The notes under the pieces are model-generated. The model did not search any database. It had not been told where the DNA came from and was given only the letters and a program-made list of their open reading frames with translations. Below are positions 13,101 through 26,075 of a stretch of 64,000 nt of DNA, piece by piece. Each line of letters begins with the position of its first letter. Positions within the stretch are counted from its first letter, which is position 1. Made by a program: the position numbers and the translations under genes. The DNA is from Polytrichum commune (taxonomy: Eukaryota > Streptophyta > Polytrichopsida > Polytrichales > Polytrichaceae): assembly GCA_950295325.1 (NCBI GenBank), contig OX485808.1, positions 9,178,501 to 9,242,500 on the forward strand, written 5' to 3'.

Positions 13101-14656
13101 CATGAAGCTAATGTAGCAGCAGCTAATGTAAGCAGGATGGATGAGGTTGCTTGGGGACTGACGCATGGTGAGAGCAGTGGGAGGACACCAGGGAGCTTGG
13201 AGGTAGCAAGACGATTGGCCATGCGTAACATTGAGGCATTCGTTCAGACGTTTTCTGATCAGCAAGCTCTTACAGCTGCTGCCTCTTCATGGGCTCCTGC
13301 TACTCTCACACAGGTTGCTGAGGCTGCACGCATTCAGGAGGCTGGCCATCTGAGATGCAGGTTGCTTTCTAGGATTCTTTGCATACCATTTCAACCTCAA
13401 ATTATCATTTGCTTTAAACTTAACCCTTAGAGGACTGGGAAATTTATTTGGGATATGTGACAAATTTGTATGAACCCTCAACAAGTGTTGAAATGATATT
13501 CTATTTGTGCTGCGATGTTGAATCCATATTTAGCACAGCCTATCAAAACGAGGAACAGAAAATAAATTCATATGTGACCAGGGTGATGAAATATATATGG
13601 TATGTATTTGAGTCTAGGTCATTTATACGAGCTCAAGTCATTCAGAGCTATAAGAAATTGACTTTACATAACTGTATGCTCTTATTGGAAAATGCATAAG
13701 GTAAATGGACCAATTTTAATGAAACAGTTTTATTTGAAAATATCACAAAGTACTATTAAACCCCTCCGTATGACACCTTGAGGCCAGAATGGGTCTCTTG
13801 GACCTTCAACAATTAACTTCTGTAATCACTTGAACCTTATCCTATGGGATGTTATCGAACATTTTGGGCCTGCACCTGCAAGAATATAGCAAAGACTTTT
13901 CTTACAAGAAATGACTAAGGTTTTGATTTTCCTGATTGCATCAAATATTCTGCTCTTTCATGACCATGTGTAAAGTACTTAACTTGTGCATGTTGATGTT
14001 TCTTGTCTGCCAGTGGAGCTGAAGTAGGGCGCTTTGTTGCGATGCTACGCAACGGTGCTGCGGTGTTGAGAGCTTGTGCAGCTTTTGCGCTCCTGCAGGT
14101 AAATCCACTCTCTGGGTGTCTGTTCTAGAACCTGCCAAGTTGGAAATTATATTGAAAATAAATCTGTATTGTTTATTAGAGCAGTAGTGTTTTGTTTATT
14201 GACACAAATTGTCATGGACAATAACTAATCTCTGACTTCAAATTAACACATTTAAGGTTGAAAATGCTAAAACCAACACTTTAAAACCTTGCACACTAAG
14301 TACACCACCTCAACACCAGGCTTCCCTGATGGTTTGAGTCATTCACCAATATATATTGAGCCTTTAACCTTTGCATATGGAATTCAAAAAAGGCATACTT
14401 AGGTGCTTTGGAACCTTTTTCAATGCTAACAAGAAATACTCGTACTATTTGGTTATGTGTGCAGTTTACAATGCCAGGAGGGAGGCACGCTTTGCACCAT
14501 GCATTATTACTCCAGAAGGCTGGGGCTGGCCGGGTTTTGCGAACAGTGGCTGCTGCAGCAACAGCAGCACTGCAGGCGAAAGTGTTTGCTCGAGTTGTTC
14601 TTCGAAACCTTGAGCACCACCAGTCAGAGAATAAGGCTGTGGTGGCATTGTCATGA
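7162..14656 (+). CDS. ARABIDILLO: ARABIDILLO-type F-box/LRR/armadillo-repeat protein, 12 exons
   Basis: Predicted 1028 aa. Exons: 7162-8718, 8994-9152, 9343-9423, 9960-10091, 10850-10977, 11162-11249, 11594-11694, 11880-11943, 12405-12580, 13037-13360, 14014-14098, 14465-14656. Joining them keeps one frame to TGA 14654-14656. Order: basic NLS-like KRRR (15-18), Asn run (19-25), Ser run (62-73), F-box at about 90-132 (WTSLPDDTVLGLF), LRRs at about 135-345, and armadillo repeats from about 430 to the C-terminus (AIANLSVN, ERAAGALANLAADDKCSMEV, AAGALWNLSFDD, ETAAGALWNLAFNPGNAL). The C-terminal block HLRCSGAEVGRFV...FTMPGGRHALHH matches plant ARABIDILLOs, which are about 930 aa, so this N-terminus is longer. 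Family role (known from Arabidopsis and moss): nuclear, proteasome-linked regulators of lateral root branching and ABA-affected spore germination. The F-box implies an SCF E3 substrate receptor, which is inference for this protein. ATG 7162 is the first in-frame Met after stop 7006-7008; ATG 7195 (MSNKRRR) resembles the family start better. Identity is near certain; the exact start is not. Confidence 0.95.
8719..14464 (+). other. Eleven introns of the ARABIDILLO gene
   Basis: Introns: 8719-8993, 9153-9342, 9424-9959, 10092-10849, 10978-11161, 11250-11593, 11695-11879, 11944-12404, 12581-13036, 13361-14013, 14099-14464. All are GT-AG. Donors include AAG|GTATCT, TTG|GTAAGC, TAT|GTATGA, AAG|GTGAGT and the weak CAG|GTTGCT of intron 10. 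Intron 10's position is supported because it joins the conserved HLRC/SGAEVG block. Introns 5, 7, 9 and 10 split codons and the others are phase 0. Retaining intron 1 would truncate the protein after about 53 extra codons. Intron 11 carries a short R1-like stretch near 14270-14410. Confidence 0.9.
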
Positions 14657-17300
14657 CAGGTTTGACTGAAAATCCATCTGTACTTGGTCATCAGAATCAT
14701 AAGTCAATCCCCTCGATAGTAGTACCAAGTGGATGGTTGTGAATTTTTGGGCCCTTGTTTGTTCTGAGCTTTGGTGATAGACTTATCCATGTCAGACATT
14801 TCTTCTGTCAGGGTAATGTGTACATTGTGCAAGGGGTTGCAATTGTGAAAAGGATACACATTCAAACAAAGTTGTTATTTATCATCTTCGCTTTCTTAAA
14901 AAGTGGTGTGATGTTCTGAATTAGCGCTTGAGTTGCCATAGTAGGTGTGCATTGGTCTTCCCTTTGTGATTTTTTTGCTGATGAGAACTATATATTCAAT
15001 TAGATTTGCTTGCAAAAAGACCATATCATTTTATACTTTGTTATCACTGGAATTATGACAGACCCACCATGTTGGTCTTTGTGCAAATACACAGAGCCAC
15101 TAAACTTTTAATTGCAAGTATAACTGGCAAAGGACTTGGCTGAATATATCTGTGCAGGGTGCATTTGTTTGTCACTAGGTGGATTGATTAGGTCAGGAAC
15201 AAGATTACTTTAGTTTTCTAATTATATATGTTTAGGGAGTGCTATATACTGGTGCAAAATATAGTCTAGTAATTATAACTTGGGACAGAACATTATCATT
15301 GCTCTGCCAATTTATAACCAATCGTTACTACTGCTATTATTCCAGCTTTCTCTATTGTTGGTTATGAGGATCTTGTTGATAGTGAGTGTATTGTTCAGGA
15401 ATTGAGTGTGCTCCGTTTCCACTCCCCTAGGCATGAAAAGACAAATATATTCCAAAATCACAAGGTCATCTAAATTAGTCAAGTCTTCATTTGAGGTCTC
15501 CTTGTGGATTCTGCAGCCTCTGAGGCTGGCAGTGTGTTCTGCAGCAGGTACTACTCGTCATCTTGTAATATTCTGGATCAAGGAGACAGCCAAGAGGCTG
15601 AGGAGCCAGATTTTATCTTGTCATCTGATGGTTATTATTAGCTGAAAGAGACCTTGCACTTTAGTGGTGGTGTCACAAATATGGATATCGCCATGTATTG
15701 TGGTGTTTAATGCTCTTTTCCAGCAATTATATGGTCACTTTCTGATAGACTTGATTGTGTTAAAGTGGCCCCTTGGGATCATTGCTCCAATGGGTGCTAG
15801 AAGAGGGACTTGAACATCATCATGACTATATGAGGTCCGGATTCTGATCAGCAACAAGTTCGTTGGTTTGTTCCCAAGGTTTGCTACTTATAAAATGGGT
15901 TTTTTTGGGGGGGTCTTTAGGCAGGCTAACTAGTCTATTGTCCCTGGCACCTTCAGCTGGTAGATTGAAAGGGAAATGTAGGTACCAGGAAGTCTGGAGT
16001 TCCTTATGAACAGTGTGCCATATTTCTGCTTCTTTTTTTTCGTCCCATGGAAAAAGAAGCTTGTAACCATGAAACCAAGGACCGCAAAAGTAGAATACAT
16101 TGGATGCGACAACAATGATGACCGAGACACACCACCACCACCAACAACAAGAAGAACAGCAACAAAGACTGAAGGCGTGGGCAACAATATGCTGGCAGGT
16201 GGGAACGATACTTGTGCATGTTTTGCAGCTTGTAATCATTCCAGGGTTGCTTGTAGTGATGTCGCCAGCATGTCCTCTTTAAACCTGGATGGACCAACTG
16301 AGAATAAATTTGGGATTTACTGAATTTTGTTCAATTTCCTGAAGGTTAAGATTCCCACATTGTTGAAGGGATGTTCTTTCTGGCTGCAAAGTCTGTACAA
16401 GTGGAAAGAGATGCAGAATCCAATTGATCTGTGTGCAAGAGTGCATGTGTGTTACCTTATGTCTATGTGTGCTTTCATTGTATCTAGAAATAGGGTGTTC
16501 GCTCGAATAAACTATACTTTTGGCTTTTGTTTTCCCCACTTGGGGATTTTGTCGCATCTCTACTAGTTTCCTTGTGCTGATGAAATTGAAGTCTTCATAC
16601 ACATGCTGTACAACAATTTGCTTTAGTAAGAAGGTGTGGAAGTTGGCTTTTTCTATGTGGATCAATTGTTTGGCTATTGCCACATGTGTGATTTGTTCTC
16701 AATTGCATTCTAGTTTTGAGTTTGCATTGCTGATGTATTTCTTGATTATTGTTTTATGGTTTACTTGCTACCTATATCTATTTGAACATTGGTACTTACA
16801 GGGATATATATTTCAGTGTATCTAATGATCACTATGTTAAGTTCATGTAGGACTGCAGGAATTTTAGAGTGATTCTTTGAGAGACAAGTACTATCTCCCG
16901 TTGATAACTTGAGCTCTTGCCAACGATTGTCTTGGCATTTCATCCCAGACTTCCTATGTTTTGTCAGTACCCAGAAAGCTTGATGATGGCCCACTTTGTT
17001 AATTATTGTAGTAGCCACAACATTGTGTGATAAATTTGTTGGGTCAGTTTTGGTTTGAGCAGGTTCTATGTATTAGTGTGACAATTGGGTGCAGTGTTTT
17101 GAGTATAGGTAAGAGAAATTCCCCCCCCCCCAAAACCCTGGAACAGAACCAAGAACATTGGTTTTCTGAGGTTTTTGATGACTTGTATGGACTAGGAATA
17201 ATATTCAGGATAAATATTGAATGAATAGAGAAAGTAATTGTTAAATGTTTATATGTTATCAAATAATTATATAGGTAATATAGGTAATATAGCTATTATG
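14657..17300 (+). other. 3' flank of ARABIDILLO, probable UTR plus intergenic
   Basis: Sequence after the stop codon has no conserved coding block. A possible acceptor (ttctgcag) at 15516 precedes a 125-base open segment ending in TAG 15639-15641, discussed as a finding. An AATAAA-like signal lies at about 16303. A run of 11 C is at 17121-17131. The transcript end cannot be fixed from sequence alone. Confidence 0.4.
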
Positions 17301-17747
17301 AAAGGGTGAGAGTGTATCAACTTGCTACTGGTTGGCATCACTAATTCTTACGACATTGGGATTTTCTGGTTACAGACATTTGTGAGGAACTACACCCCAA
17401 TCTGCAAGACATCGACATACATTTGTATACCAAGTTCTTGGTTGCACGTCAATTAGAGTAGAGGCGCCCATAAATGATCACTTAAGAGGTTCTGCGCCAA
17501 CTCTGGAGAAGTAAAAGGTGGTGCAAATTTTTCCCATGTAGGAAGGTAGAAATTATGAGACCTGCAATTTTTTTTTGATAATTTTATTCCTTAATATGAA
17601 ATTGCTGTGAAATTTTGAAGCAAAAGTTGACCTGAGCATATCATCATTGTCTAGAGTCTACCATGACTGCTCATTTAAACCGCTCATTCCTCTTCACTTA
17701 AGCACTCAAAACCAGGGACATGTGTCATGGCATTATTGGTTTTGGCA

Positions 17748-17828
17748 TGATCGAAATTGAGTCCCAGCTTGATTGAAATTGAGTCTCAGCCTGATCGAAA
17801 TTGATTCCCAATCTGATTGAAATTGAGG
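17748..17828. repeat. 22-bp minisatellite, about 3.7 copies
   Basis: 'tgatcgaaattgagtcccag' and variants start at 17748, 17770, 17792 and 17814, an exact 22-bp period with a few substitutions. Confidence 0.92.
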
Positions 17829-18546
17829 TACCCTATAGATTGTTGATGGGGTCTTGATCAGAATTAGGTGCCTCTACTATACTCTAGGAGATTCTGACCA
17901 TTTTAGGAATGGTGAATATTATGAACCCAATGATGCAAATGTTCAATATCAATAATGGTATCAAGAATGTTGTTAAAATTGCAATTTTATGTAAATATTG
18001 ATACTTGGAGGGTGTCACAGGGCAATAGAATTTTTGTATACTTGGTAACTATTTCAGTGAATGCAATCGTGAGGCCACATTGATACTAAACTGGTTTTAC
18101 CCAAGTACCAAGGTTCTTGCATGTTGAATAGGTTGGTATTAAAAATGAAGTCAATTTTAGGTTTCAACTATTGTAATGATATCAAAATCTTATAAAAGTC
18201 CTCAATGTATAAAAGTATAGTAAACATGCATTACTAGACCTTGGTCACAAAATCAGGCGACTACAACATTTATTGCATACAATCTTTTGGCATGTATCCC
18301 TTCAGCCAAGCATTCCACTTCTTAAAGACTTTGATTACTAAAGTAGGCATACCCAAAACCAACTCTAGACCTAGAACCAACACTGTGAGTATCAATATCA
18401 TCAATTTGATGTCTCCAAATGTATGACTGGCTAAATTATCAGTTTTGGGTATGTGCTATTATATATCATTTGAAGGAAACATAAGACATCATCACAAGAT
18501 GACATAAGCTTAGCTTGCTTGAGTCTAATACTTTGTATTTGCACGT

Positions 18547-18574
18547 GCGCGCGCGCGCGCACACACACACACAC
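18547..18574. repeat. Compound (GC)n(AC)n microsatellite
   Basis: An alternating purine-pyrimidine tract: GC dinucleotides run directly into AC dinucleotides. Such sequence can adopt Z-DNA; whether it does here is unknown. Confidence 0.9.
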
Positions 18575-20935
18575 ATGTTTCTCATTAGTAGATGAAAGGG
18601 CATTCCAATGCACCAAAGTATGCCTTCTTTGAATACAATATGCAAAAGTTATAAGGACTTAGAGTTTAATTGGCAAATTTACCCAAAATTGTTAGGGGCT
18701 TGACACTCAGATAACCAAAATGTATTCTATTGTGAAAGATTTTGGGGTGTTGGTTTGAGGTTGGGATTTAGTTTTAGCACCATCTACCTTACACAACATC
18801 AAAATTGAGTCTCTCACTAATTTATCATTGAGCTCATAAACCAATGTTTCGTAAAGGACACCAATTATTTCCTTGGCAAGAGTCCTCGGTCTTATTAGAA
18901 GTACCTAACCCCCATGAACCTAAAACTCAAAACATCCAAATTGCATAAGACTTTCTTGCCCCTTTCTTGGAACACTCTTTAGGGACCATTATGTATCACC
19001 TAAGGTGTGCCTAAGGTGGGTGTATCTTAATCCGGCGCTTCCGATAATGGAATATCTACTTCAAGGTCGACTTGTGCCTGTCAACATCATTAAATGGTTG
19101 CTCACCTTCCAAAATCTCATTCAATCTAGAATGTGATCAACTGATATGTAAGTAAATTCATAAAAGCATGTGACATGATTTGAAAGTGGATGCAATCACC
19201 AACTACACAAGTTTCTTAGATCATCTATTTGAGTGAGTGAGAGCCCAAAATACATGACATGTGACTCAACATGGGAGTGTCATGAAGTGTAATTTAAGCG
19301 ACAAAGGCGTTTTCCATGGCGAGGAGGAGGCTTCATGACTAATTTATGGGCAGATGAATTATGTGTTTAGAAATTCACAGCAAATTTTCATGAAATTGGT
19401 ATTGGGTCTCTGCTATCTCCTCCACACACATTTGGAAATACCTTGAAAACATGAGTGTTGAAGATCTCCAATTAAAACGCTTTAAACTCACTTAAGATAC
19501 TATACCTTAACCCATAACCTAAAACCAACACTATGCACTGTTGTCATACATTTTGATCCTCCAAATGTAAGAGTATGAAACATAGTATTGGTTTCGGATT
19601 TAGCTTTGGTGGGTATTCGTACTTTAAGTCTCTAGTTGCATTGATTTGTCTTATTAGTGTGGGTTACAATTTGGAGTTCACATGTTGTTATACCTTCTTT
19701 GTATTAAGAACATCATTTTTCAACTAACATAACTTGATGTAAATTGTGAGAGAGCAAGCATCGGCAACGCATTGATAAGACTTTTGTAAGAGAAACGGAA
19801 GGATCATGGTCCTTTGAAATAGCACGACTCCAAATTGAAATCCAAGATTAATAATGGGCCATTCCGTAACGGAATGTGAGGCAAATGCATTTCCGTGTGG
19901 GCTATTGCAAAGAACTCTCCTCAAAGTTGCCTCTTGGACAATTTGAGCACACATGCAACTTCAAGCTATGCACTTTTTCACATATCATATTCCCTTCAAC
20001 TTTGACGAGAGAAATGATACGGACCTTGGTAAGAGTCGTCAAAGAGGGGGCACCCCTGGAGTCTTACATTGACCCTTTGTGTGCTTTTTGAACCCTAAAC
20101 TTTGGCCAAAATTTTGCAGTAACTTTGTAACATAGTCCCCCTTAGAGCTTCGTGATGTCGTAGTGTCTCGGTAAACGCATCCGTTGGGAAGGTGAAAACA
20201 CATCCAACAATTCTTTTGCTTGGGTTTTATTATTATTATTATTATTTAATGTTTTAGTTAATTTTTCCAATTTGAAGTGGATTTGATACCAAAAATAACA
20301 CCAAAGACCCCGAATTACCCTCGTGAGGTCCAATTGGAACGGATTTGTTCTCAAAAAAGACATGAAGCATGTCGTAACTATCTAGGGTTTTTCACTTCGG
20401 TGGCGGATGAGTCAACGAGAGGTCACAAAGCCGAAGCCCAAAAGCTTTTATTACTAGGACCATCCTCACTAACTCCTCTAATGCCAAGGATGAGATAAGA
20501 TAAATAACCAACATAAAAAAGGCCACCACATGGTCAAAAACCCTTAAGAGGTTGGGACACCATAAAGAGGTTGAGGTCTCACCATAAAGACACCATAATC
20601 CAAGGGTTGATCACACCGGCCAATTTTGACACCATTCGTCGGCATCTCTGGTTGTAATAGTGTGAAAAGTGGTGGGCCAACATCTATTTCTCAACATAAT
20701 CCCCAATAATTTCACGGCTAGAACCAGAAGGACAGTTTGGTGTGATCAGGGCATGAGACATTTAGATTATCGGTGCAAGTGGTAATCAAGGTGTACTAAG
20801 CCACCTCATGGGGCATCATTTATACATGCACATGTACCATATATCGCTTTGCTAGGGATGCTCTAAGTATACGTGTTATGTGTACATATGAAGATTTTAG
20901 TGGTGGAAGATACGTTTGGTCCAAGTAAAGTCCCC

Positions 20936-20953
20936 GGGGGGGGGGGGGGGGGG
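20936..20953. repeat. Poly-G tract (18 G)
   Basis: An uninterrupted run of 18 G immediately follows 'tcccc'. It is one of ten G or C homopolymers of at least 10 bases in the window. Confidence 0.95.
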
Positions 20954-21014
20954 TCTTCATACCATGTACGAACTAACGTGAGTGTAAGAAGGGGTGTTAT
21001 TTGAGGGGTCATCG

Positions 21015-21652
21015 TACATAGTATACGTAAGGGAGAGGTATTAATTTTTTCTAGTGTGTCTAGTTAAAAAGTCTATGAAGAATCTTGAAGTAAAGGAAGA
21101 TGTACAAAAGGGGGTCCTAAGGTTTAGAGGAATTCTTGACAACAAATGTGTAGGTTTCATCCAATTCGCATTCATCCATTGTTGTCATATGGTGATAGTC
21201 CTCAATGACTCCCTTGTTCATTCTTGTGCAGGTTCGCATTTGAGTTCTCAGACAAGCTAGAGGTTCTTAGAGTGCTCATGGGTTCCCTTGAGATTTGATC
21301 TCAGATTGTGGTTGAGTTTATGTGTTAATATCTTTGTTTGTTTGATGCAATCATTGAGTTACATGCTTTGAATGAAAATAATGTTCAGTGACTTTCTCAT
21401 TAGAAAATGATCATGGACTTTACATTTAATAAAGGCATAATTGATTCACGATTAATATTTTGTATGTAGTGGAGGCATTTATCACATTAAATCTCAATCT
21501 CAATATAAATACACAAGTCCATTTTTCTAACATGCCGGTAGTACATAAACATTTACTTTTCTCTATAAACTTCTCGTATATAGGGGGTTTGATTTCATAG
21601 TGACCCATGAATGTCATTTAGGTTATCAGAGAAGAGTCCAACCCCCCCCCCC
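21015..21652 (+). repeat. Dispersed repeat, copy A (paired with 25570-26075)
   Basis: Collinear with 25570-26075 over several blocks: 'gggagaggtatt', 'cctaaggtttagagg', 'gactttctcatt', 'ggcatttatcacatta', and 'gaagagtccaaccc' (seen as 'gaagagtccaccct' in copy B). It ends in a run of 11 C. Further matching blocks lie downstream of both copies (24440-24640 and 26735-26900), so both may be remnants of one larger element. No terminal structure or coding domain is recognisable. Confidence 0.7.
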
Positions 21653-22319
21653 TCCCCACAAGGGTAAAGTCATACATTGGGAAGGTGAAAACACAATGAA
21701 CTACTTTATAACCTAGAAAGATGTGCTTTAAAATTACTTGATTCCAAAAATGGAATCAAACATCCATAACTTTATAGCGGACTCAAAACTTTGTTAAATG
21801 GTCACCAACGTGTTAAGGAAGTTACTTCTTTAATCAATCCCCTTCACCCAAGATCGATGAACTTACCTAGACACCACAAAAACTTTAGTGGCTTTGAATA
21901 AGGTTAGAAGTCTCATCTTTTTATTGTTTTCTTATTGACTCGGCACACGAGAGCCTTGAGGTGGTTGAGTCGTTTTGTGGTCTTTGGGTCTTCTATGGTC
22001 ATGCCAAGCAATGTAATTGGAATATTGGCCTTGGTAGTAGGATGGTCAAAAACCTAACAAGATGGTCATATACAACCTGCCTTTTGTCGTATGTGAAGAA
22101 GGCCTTGACGTTTTGGAGGAGCTTTGGAGGTTCCTTTTGTTCAAAATGGTTACGAGGGACTCAATGGGTGAGGAAACCGATTGGTGGAAGTTGAGTGAGT
22201 TATAAGGCATGTTGGTGTTATTGGTTAGTTTTTCATGTTCTTCAACTTTTTACTGAGCAAATTTATGCAAGAGAAGTTGTGTTTCATTAGAGAAGCTATG
22301 ATAAAGCAGGAATATAAAA

Positions 22320-22520
22320 TTGTGTTGAAAATCGGACCTCCTTGGATTTAGATACGATTATCGAAAGTGCATGTGTGTTTTTGAATGATTACCTAGGTCC
22401 CCTCGACTGTGTTGACTATTGAGTTTAGAATGGTTGATATATTTTGAGCACGTAGTCCAATCTCTCTCAAACTTGTTGGGTTTTGTGCTTAGATCTAACT
22501 TACGCACACAACACTCAATT
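22320..22520 (-). repeat. R1 dispersed repeat copy (reverse)
   Basis: Shares 'tgttgactattgag', 'tagaatggtt' and 'ttgagcacg' with 27240-27300, and the 'aatcggacctcc' block with about 46720. Orientation is opposite to the copies at 2.5, 5.6 and 57 kb. Confidence 0.6.
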
Positions 22521-23478
22521 ACAGGTGTCCAAGCAAGATTAATAGCCAAAGAAGGCCCATGTACCTTATACTTCACAAAAATGTAACTTGATAAGACAAT
22601 GCAATGAAATAACTGGGCATGCATTTCATCAACCCAATTACATTAGAATATCGTATCATATTTTTTGGATTCTTAAATGTATATGTGGTCCACCTTGGCC
22701 CTCTTACTCATAAGGAATTGTATGAAGCCATCTAAGGTAACTAGGCATGATTGAACTCTTATGTAGAAGTTTAAATTTGAGTGGTATATGGCAAGGGTTG
22801 TAGTTAAGAACGGATACCAAAGTGACACTTGTTATGGTGAGATTGGGTTCTTAGCCTGGAATAAGGACACCGGTCTACGTTTAGTACTTTTACACAAACA
22901 GAAATAGTCAATGTGATTGTTTAAAAACAAATAAGAATTTTCACTTTGACGTTTTGTAGCTTTTACATCTCAACGCCGATGTTGACACTTGGAACACGAA
23001 TGTTCATGATACACAAGTGCTACACAAATAAAAACAATTTGCGATCCTATCCAATGGTCGACAATTTATGTAGAGTTGAAAGTGTATGTTATAGGCCAAT
23101 GCACATTAGTTATGTGGTCATGTATTTTCAAAAAAATGAATCCAAAAGCTTTCCACAGGTGGTTAAAACATTTCATTAAAGACCACTCTAGAATCCTCTT
23201 ATTGATGATACTTGGTGTATGTAGCTCACTTCATTGTTGCACTTTGGGACTTGTCGAGTTGGAGGTCTTGATCCTAACTTGAAGGTCGACATTTTCAATA
23301 TCTAGGAGGGTTAGACTAGGACAAATGCATTACATTGCATAGTGCATTGACATTACATGTGGCGCTCCATGTAAATGAAATGATATTTACTAGAAATTGA
23401 TGTAAGAAAGTATGTAAAACTAATATATACAACTTCAATTAACTTCCATTTTGAACCTAAGACATGCGGGGAGCTTTA

Positions 23479-23836
23479 CGTCCGGGTTAAATCACATCTG
23501 TGCTCGGCTGGGCCCCCCCCCCCCCATGTCTCCTTCATTGTCCAGTCTTCTTGCCTGCACAACTCTTCTTCGTTGGGTACCAATGTGATAATACTTGGTC
23601 ATTTAAGTTATTAAGCGCCCAGTCACTTAAGCCATTAAGTTTCTTTGGCATGTGAAGGAACTCCATCAATTAACTTGGGAATGACGAAAGTGATGTCAAC
23701 TTGAATATTTGTAATTTCAACTGGGTATTGTCACATTGGTTCCCAACGAGGAGGAGTTCCCACGCAGGTGCGGGCAGTGAAGGAGGCCTGAGAGGGGTGG
23801 GGCCCAACTAAACACAAATGTGATTTAGCCCAGGGC
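23479..23836. mobile_element. Mutator-type MITE, copy 1 (358 bp)
   Basis: Inverted arms of about 130 bp flank a central loop carrying 'ggcatgtgaaggaactccat'. The tips are divergent versions of the family GCYCYGGGCTAGATCACAT terminus. The flanks 'ggagcttta' (23470-23478) and 'aaagcttta' (23837-23845) agree at 7 of 9 bases, a decayed 9-bp target duplication. The left arm contains a run of 13 C. No coding capacity. This is the oldest-looking of the three copies. Confidence 0.85.
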
Positions 23837-23845
23837 AAAGCTTTA

Positions 23846-25569
23846 CCTAATAGAATTAGCGTAGCGACTAACAAAAGAAATTTCACATGTATCTTCGCGA
23901 TGTGGTGTTGTGGGTTCACCCACTCCGGAAACTAATTGAAGAGTGGTTTGTGCCTTAGATAGAACACTCGACCATCATCGACTCTATAATCGACAACCAT
24001 TTTAAAATGGTGCAAGAGGGTATGCGTGGACATACCTCTAAGAACACGTTACGAGGGGTGTTGAGGTCGATATACACGTGGTGGATATGCGGTCGAAGTT
24101 GGGGACACGATTGAGGCCATTTTGAAGTTCGCAACCTCAAGTATTGAACCAATCTCGACATGTGGACACGCATCATGGATTGGATACCACCTATAAATTG
24201 GGGGAGGGTTTTTCTCCGGGGATATTATCCAATGAAATTTTAATCTACTATGATACCCATTAAATGCCATGGGCCTTGACATGTACGACCCCACTTTTGA
24301 CCCTTTTTCGGGGAAAGGCTTGGAATGGGCGTTCCACTCCAAGCAGCGGCAATGCAAAAGGCGATGTGGAAGTGGTGGCGGTGCAAAAAGAAGGTTCTAG
24401 TTCGAGAACCTAGGTAGGAGTGTCCCGGGAGATTTTAAGCATAATAGGTCGAGATCCGAGTGTTCCCAAGTCCAACCGGGGGTGGGTGGTTACATGTTGA
24501 CATCTTTCGGTGTTTCTCTATAAAAATAAAATTTGGAGGTATATTCTCCAAATCCTTCTAAAATGATGGAATTTCGACCGGTTATTATTCAAACTCCAAT
24601 TGGTGAATAGCGGTCTGTTAATAAATAAATAACCAATGTCGGGCAATCTGATGTGAGTTTGAGCTTGTTGGCCCTACCTTGTTCAAGAATCCTCTTGGTA
24701 GAGGGTGGGGTTTACTGCCTACCTTGCGGTGGGTGGGCTCTTGGCTTCCTACCTACTTAATTAGTTTTTTTTTCCTTTATTTATTTATTTATTTAATTTC
24801 TTGTCAAGTAGAGAGAAGATTTCACAATGGTCTGTAATTGGTGGTCGGGTCTTCCCGTTCGTTCATTGCCTAGAAGGACTTTGGACTAAATGCCAAAGTC
24901 CCCTGGAAAGTCCACGAGGGAGTTGGTCTTGGCCCGTAGTCTTTAACGTATACATAGGAGGGGTTAAAGTTTTGCTAGCTCTTCCAAACTAAGCTAAATA
25001 ATTGTATTTAGTGTTACTTACTATTTGGAATTACACGATGCTTTAAATGGATACAATTGGGAGGACCTATGTATTCAGTTGTGGAATCAACAAACATGCA
25101 CTTTGGATAACTAAATTAGGGGAGGTTTGATTTCCAATCCAATTATGGTTGATGCTACATCATAGATTTGTTGATGCAACATAAATTTGTTTTGTAAATC
25201 TTACTGGTAGAAGTTGGAGAACATGAAAAACGAACCGAATAACACCCATATACCTTATGGTAGGTGACGGTAGATGGTGCTAAAACCAACAACCCACTCA
25301 AAATCAACACTCTAAAATTTAACTCTACATTGAGTACATATTGATTATGAGAATGTCCATCACCTTAACATCATGTTTTCAGTTGATTTCATATCAGCTA
25401 CCAATAAAAATCTAAATCTTTATGAATTTCACATATGGAATACAAATAAGACAAATTTTGGTTCATCAGTTCCCCTATCAATTGGTAATAAGATCCATTT
25501 AGAGATTATATGGCTAGTCGTAGAATCTATGCTAAACACTTCAATTGATGGTTCTAGCACTATCTACCT
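23846..25569. other. Intergenic, R1-related and unidentified repeats
   Basis: 24440-24640 resembles 26735-26900. 24990-25450 carries R1 modules, including a 'gggaggacctatgta' block also found near 57050. No gene is supported. Confidence 0.5.
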
Positions 25570-26075
25570 TCCCCAAGGTATATAAAAGGGAGAGGTATTG
25601 CTTTATCTGGTGTACACATTTTAAAAAGCTATCAATTCTTTTGAACTAAAGGTAGATGTATAAAAGGGGCCCCTAAGGTTTAGAGGAAAATTATCAATAG
25701 ATGTGTTAGTTTCATCCAATTTACCTCATTTCATCCAAATGACATGTGTTTTAGGGTTAACTATTATGAGTTCTATCCTATGGATGAGAAAATGTTTGAT
25801 GACTTTCTCATTGGAAAGTGAAAGTGGATTATATATATATATATAAAGGCCCAATTATTTTATGAGTTATATTTTGTGTATGTAGTGTAGGCATTTATCA
25901 CATTAAAATGAAAATTTTAATATAAATACATGATTCCATTTCTTATCCTATTATTAGTACATATATATATATATATATATTCTTTTCTATATAATCATTG
26001 ACCCGTAAATAGGAAATTTTATATCATAATCATTGATGCATGCCATTTAGATTTCCAATGAAGAGTCCACCCTTG
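25570..26075 (+). repeat. Dispersed repeat, copy B
   Basis: Diverged direct-orientation counterpart of 21015-21652. It differs by several short indels, including TA microsatellite expansions near 25831-25847 and 25961-25980. Confidence 0.7.

Larger units (their letters stand above)
17301..20935. other. Intergenic, no gene seen
   Basis: Only short frames without family resemblance are present. It holds a 22-bp minisatellite (17748-17828), a GC/CA dinucleotide tract (18547-18574), R1-like fragments near 18340-18480 and 18725-18790, and an ATT trinucleotide run near 20228-20247. Confidence 0.5.
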
